Part shown: positions 61,849 to 64,000 of the stretch, piece after piece
Layout: every line of letters begins with the position of its first letter
Numbering within the stretch: position 1 is the first letter of the stretch
Origin: Verrucomicrobia bacterium IMCC26134
GTDB taxonomy: Bacteria; Verrucomicrobiota; Verrucomicrobiia; Opitutales; Opitutaceae
Assembly (NCBI GenBank): GCA_000972765.1
Contig: CP011265.1
Coordinates: 1,550,001 to 1,614,000, forward strand
Length of the DNA stretch: 64,000 nt
Direction: 5' to 3'
The notes under the pieces: model-generated
The model's input: the letters and a program-made list of their open reading frames with translations, nothing else
Told to the model about the DNA's origin: nothing
Databases searched by the model: none
Position numbers and translations under genes: made by a program

Positions 61849-61900
61849 ATCCGGTCCGCCCCTCACGCCCCTCTTCGAACACGCGCCAGCCTGTAACACG

Positions 61901-62905
61901 ATGAACACCGTCGCCAAACCGATCTCTTACGGGCCGAGCAGTGCGGCGGACCCTAACGAGGGCCGGCGTTTCGGCGGGGCCTTCTGGGTGTCGGCGACTT
62001 TACACGGATTACTGCTCGGGTTGTTGATCGGATTAACCATCACCTTGCGGGATAAGCTGGAGGATGCACCGCAGGTATTCGAGTTGGTGGCGGGCGTCGG
62101 TAATGACTACAATGCCACCGAGGCCGCGGGGGGCGGCACCCTGGCTGAAACGGTCAGCGCGGAGCTATTCCAGGCACCCACCGTTCCCGTGGCTAAACTA
62201 CCGCCCGCCGCCGATCCGGTTGAAGAGTCTTATGTGCCTCCGGTCCCGGTTGTGCCCGTCCCACCTGCGCCGGTGGAGCCTGCGCCGCCTGTGAAATCGA
62301 CTGCGCCCGTGGTCCCGAAAACACCCAATCTGGCCAGAGACTTCCAGCGAACTGTCGATCGCGCGAAAAAGAAAGCCGAGGCGGCCTCGCAGAAACGCAT
62401 CGAAGCTGCCGAGCGTGCCGCCAAGGCAGCCGCGCTGGAGAGCAAGCGTATGAGTCTTGAGGATTTTCGCCGACAAAACTCGGCTAAATCCGGCTCCAGC
62501 ACGTCCACCGCGACAGCCAATCCAGGTAAGCGCATCAACCTAAACAGTCTCTCCACAAAGGGGCCGGGCGGTCCGGGCACCAGCCAAGCGGCCGGAGCCG
62601 GAGGCCCGGCGATGCAACGGGCGATCCAAGACGCACAGGACAGTTATTTCGCCATGCTCATTCAGCAGCTGAAGAGTAATCACGTGAAACCTGAGGGATT
62701 GAGCGACCTCTTGAGTGCGGATGTGTCCTTTCATATCGCGTCCAACGGCATGATTTCACGGGTTACGATCACCCGTTCCTCTGGTAATTCCGAGTTTGAC
62801 CAATCCGTTTTGGCGGCCTTTTCCCGCACTGGCTCGATCGGCCCTCGACCGGATAAGAAGAGCGATTCCTCCACGCTTACGTTCCGTATGAAGGATATGG
62901 GCTGA
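61901..62905 (+). CDS. TonB/TolA-like energy transducer
   Basis: A 334-residue protein. A membrane helix lies at about 27-48 (FWVSATLHGLLLGLLIGLTITL). A Pro-rich region spans about 90-145 (VPPVPVVPVPPAPVEPAPP), then an Ala/Lys-rich helix (KKKAEAASQKRIEAAERAAKAAALESKRM), which is TolA-like. The C-terminal domain is LIQQLKSNHVKPEGLSDLLSADVSFHIASNGMISRVTITRSSGNSEFDQSVLAAFSRTGSIG, a TonB/TolA C-terminal fold. Pro-rich and helical spacers in one protein are a mixed TonB/TolA design. It is third in the tol operon and ends at a bidirectional terminator. TolB and Pal are not seen here. Confidence 0.9.
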   Translation: MNTVAKPISYGPSSAADPNEGRRFGGAFWVSATLHGLLLGLLIGLTITLRDKLEDAPQVFELVAGVGNDYNATEAAGGGTLAETVSAELFQAPTVPVAKLPPAADPVEESYVPPVPVVPVPPAPVEPAPPVKSTAPVVPKTPNLARDFQRTVDRAKKKAEAASQKRIEAAERAAKAAALESKRMSLEDFRRQNSAKSGSSTSTATANPGKRINLNSLSTKGPGGPGTSQAAGAGGPAMQRAIQDAQDSYFAMLIQQLKSNHVKPEGLSDLLSADVSFHIASNGMISRVTITRSSGNSEFDQSVLAAFSRTGSIGPRPDKKSDSSTLTFRMKDMG

Positions 62906-62935
62906 AGCTGGCGTCGGCTGATGGCCTCTGACTGC

Positions 62936-62970
62936 AAAAAAACCACCGGCGTTTAAACCGGTGGTTTTTA
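62936..62970 (+). terminator. Bidirectional terminator between the TonB-like gene and tRNA-Ala
   Basis: AACCACCGG and CCGGTGGTT form a 9-bp stem, extended by A:T pairs on both sides, around a CGTTTAAA loop. A-run on the left and T-run on the right allow it to work for the plus-strand tol operon and for the minus-strand tRNA. Confidence 0.92.
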
Positions 62971-62973
62971 AAG

Positions 62974-63049
62974 TGGTGGACCCTAGCAGTCTCGAACTGC
63001 TGACCTCCTCAATGCCATTGAGGCGCTCTACCAACTGAGCTAAGAGCCC
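62974..63049 (-). tRNA. tRNA-Ala (GGC anticodon)
   Basis: The reverse strand reads as a full cloverleaf: acceptor GGGCTCT paired with AGGGTCC, D arm GCTC-AGTTGGTA-GAGC, anticodon stem CCTCA/TGAGG with loop ATGGCAT (anticodon GGC), variable AGGTC, and T arm AGCAG-TTCGAGA-CTGCT. CCA is encoded at 62974-62976. A GGC anticodon decodes GCC/GCT alanine codons. Confidence 0.95.
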
Positions 63050-63140
63050 GTAACAAAACAGGACGGGCAGAAAGCTGGTTTAGACGCAGGAATGCAAGAG
63101 GTTTTTTTAGAAAACATGAATGCCGTGGATTTCCCGCCGA

Positions 63141-63890
63141 TCAGGCTTTCGGCCGCGGCCTCACGGTGCTCATACCGCCGTCCACCGCCCACACCTGTCC
63201 GGTGATCCAATCCGCTTCTGGCGAAAGCAGATGCGCGATGACTGCGGCCACTTGATCGGGAGTGCCCACCCGGCCGAGAGGATGAAGTTTTTCGGAAAAT
63301 GCGCGCGCCTGTGGACTGGCCAGAAGCGCGGCGGAAAGCGGCGTGTCGATCAAGCCTGGCGCGACGGCATTAATCCGGACGTTGCGGGTCGCGTAGCTGG
63401 CGGCAGCGGCACGGACCAGACTCTCGATGCCTCCCTTGGCGGCGGCTATGGCCTCGTGCGATGGCAACCCGGTGGCGGCAGCGACCGAGCTGATCAACAC
63501 GATCGATCCCTCCCCCTGACTTTGCATCGGTCCTGCGACTGTCTTGAGTCCATAAAAGGCGGAGTTGAGATTCAGGTCGATGGTGCGGCGCCAGTCCTCC
63601 AGCGAAGTGAGGTGGGCGGATTTCAGTAAAATCGAGCCCACGGCGTGGACGTAGCCGTCCAGTTTACCGCCAGCCTGGCTGGATAAATGATTGATGGCTG
63701 CTTCCACGGCAAGCGGGTCGGTTGCATCCGCCGGAATGGTGAAGATGCCGGGCAACTCGAGGGCGAGTGCGTCGAGTTTTTCCGGAGAACGGGCCAAGCC
63801 TCCTATGCGCCAGCCGGCTTTGTGGAGGCGTCGGGCGAGTGCCGAACCGATGCCGCCGGTGATACCTGCGATGATGACGAAGGAAGACAT
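63141..63890 (-). CDS. SDR-family NAD(P)-dependent oxidoreductase
   Basis: A 249-residue short-chain dehydrogenase/reductase. The cofactor motif is IIAGITGGIGSALARRLHKAGW. DATDPLAVEAAINHL and YVHAVGSILL (NAG-like region) follow. The catalytic Ser is in IVLISSVAAATGLPSHEAIAAAKGGIESLVRAAA. The usual Y-x-x-x-K appears as HEAIAAAK, with the Lys present but His/Ala at the Tyr position, which is unusual. The C-terminus VNAVAPGLIDTPLSA and ITGQVWAVDGGMSTV is standard. AAGGTG lies six bases before the ATG as ribosome-binding site. The missing Tyr leaves activity uncertain. Confidence 0.9.
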   Translation of the reverse strand: MSSFVIIAGITGGIGSALARRLHKAGWRIGGLARSPEKLDALALELPGIFTIPADATDPLAVEAAINHLSSQAGGKLDGYVHAVGSILLKSAHLTSLEDWRRTIDLNLNSAFYGLKTVAGPMQSQGEGSIVLISSVAAATGLPSHEAIAAAKGGIESLVRAAAASYATRNVRINAVAPGLIDTPLSAALLASPQARAFSEKLHPLGRVGTPDQVAAVIAHLLSPEADWITGQVWAVDGGMSTVRPRPKA

Positions 63891-63930
63891 GAATTCACCT
63901 TACATGAAAATTATGAAACGCAAAAAGAGA

Positions 63931-64000
63931 CTATCGCAGGGCATCGACGGGCTGGTCGTAACCAGTGAGCTCAAGATAGGCTGAGCCGAGTTCGTTCGAC
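63931..64000 (-). CDS. Possible C-terminal end of an unidentified gene (cut by window edge)
   Basis: On the minus strand a frame entering from the window edge reads SNELGSAYLELTGYDQPVDA then LR and stops at 63931-63933, 40 bp before the SDR gene in the same direction. It has protein-like composition, but 22 residues are too few to identify. The competing plus-strand frame (MKIMKRKKRLSQG) looks less natural. Confidence 0.4.
   Translation of the reverse strand, partial: SNELGSAYLELTGYDQPVDALR

Noticed and set aside
63904-63984. Plus-strand small frame MKIMKRKKRLSQG onward
   Set aside because: Short, lies in the leader of the SDR gene, and overlaps a more protein-like minus-strand frame entering from the edge.
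1-64000. CRISPR arrays, rRNA genes, intact insertion sequences, integrases
   Set aside because: Looked for regular spaced repeats, rRNA-like stretches and transposase motifs; none seen.

Overview
The window reads as a chromosomal segment of a GC-rich Gram-negative bacterium, most likely Verrucomicrobiota of the Opitutaceae type. This is inferred from gene style: Rho with a long Ala/Pro-rich N-terminal extension, an ECF sigma factor of the kind common in Planctomycetes and Verrucomicrobia, large secreted multidomain proteins with a C-terminal FYRV-type beta domain, scattered plant-polysaccharide hydrolases, and a TolQ/TolR/TonB set. I could run no database search, so the taxonomy is an inference.

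Layout. 0-3 kb: oligopeptide ABC importer on the minus strand (oppC cut by the window edge, oppB, oppA). 3-7.5 kb: hisF, a 585-residue orphan protein and rho, all minus strand. 7.6-14.2 kb: acetyl-CoA synthetase, a DegT aminotransferase, trpF, galE (minus), then a ketosynthase plus acyl carrier protein ending in a strong terminator. 14.3-25.2 kb: an accessory island bounded by two relics of one dead type I restriction-modification locus, with hsdM pieces on the left and the hsdR tail on the right. The island carries an ECF sigma factor, a membrane anti-sigma-like protein, a 1196-residue YHYH/DUF1566 surface protein, a 1542-residue sulfatase-metallophosphatase fusion and a small exported DUF1980-like protein. 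Three of these genes are joined to a neighbour by ATGA overlaps. 25.4-36.2 kb: two CrtI-like oxidoreductases, a secreted beta-helix lyase-like protein, trmO, lepA, a GH5 glycanase and a GH51 arabinofuranosidase. 36.4-40.3 kb: housekeeping genes (dCMP deaminase, YqgE, zinc-independent L36/L31, a SerB-like phosphatase, a Na+/H+ antiporter).

40.3-51.8 kb holds the most intriguing cluster. Two divergent gene sets flank a roughly 530-bp AT-rich intergenic region next to an AraC regulator. Leftward run two creatininase-family proteins (one without the metal ligands), an acetamidase/formamidase, RidA, an FAH-family protein and an SBF-like transporter. Rightward run a DUF3891 protein, an NCS2 nucleobase permease, a tandem-duplicated GTP cyclohydrolase II-like protein with an altered catalytic Tyr position, and a SIS-domain protein. 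This is compatible with an uncharacterised purine or formamidopyrimidine route. It resembles the archaeal pair of an FAPy-forming cyclohydrolase and a creatininase-fold deformylase, but the function is unproven.

52-64 kb: a hybrid multi-PAS histidine kinase, gpmI, a small Cys-rich exported protein, holB-tmk-pfkB (minus), tolQ-tolR-tonB (plus), a bidirectional terminator, tRNA-Ala(GGC) and an SDR oxidoreductase. I saw no rRNA, CRISPR array, intact insertion sequence or replication origin.
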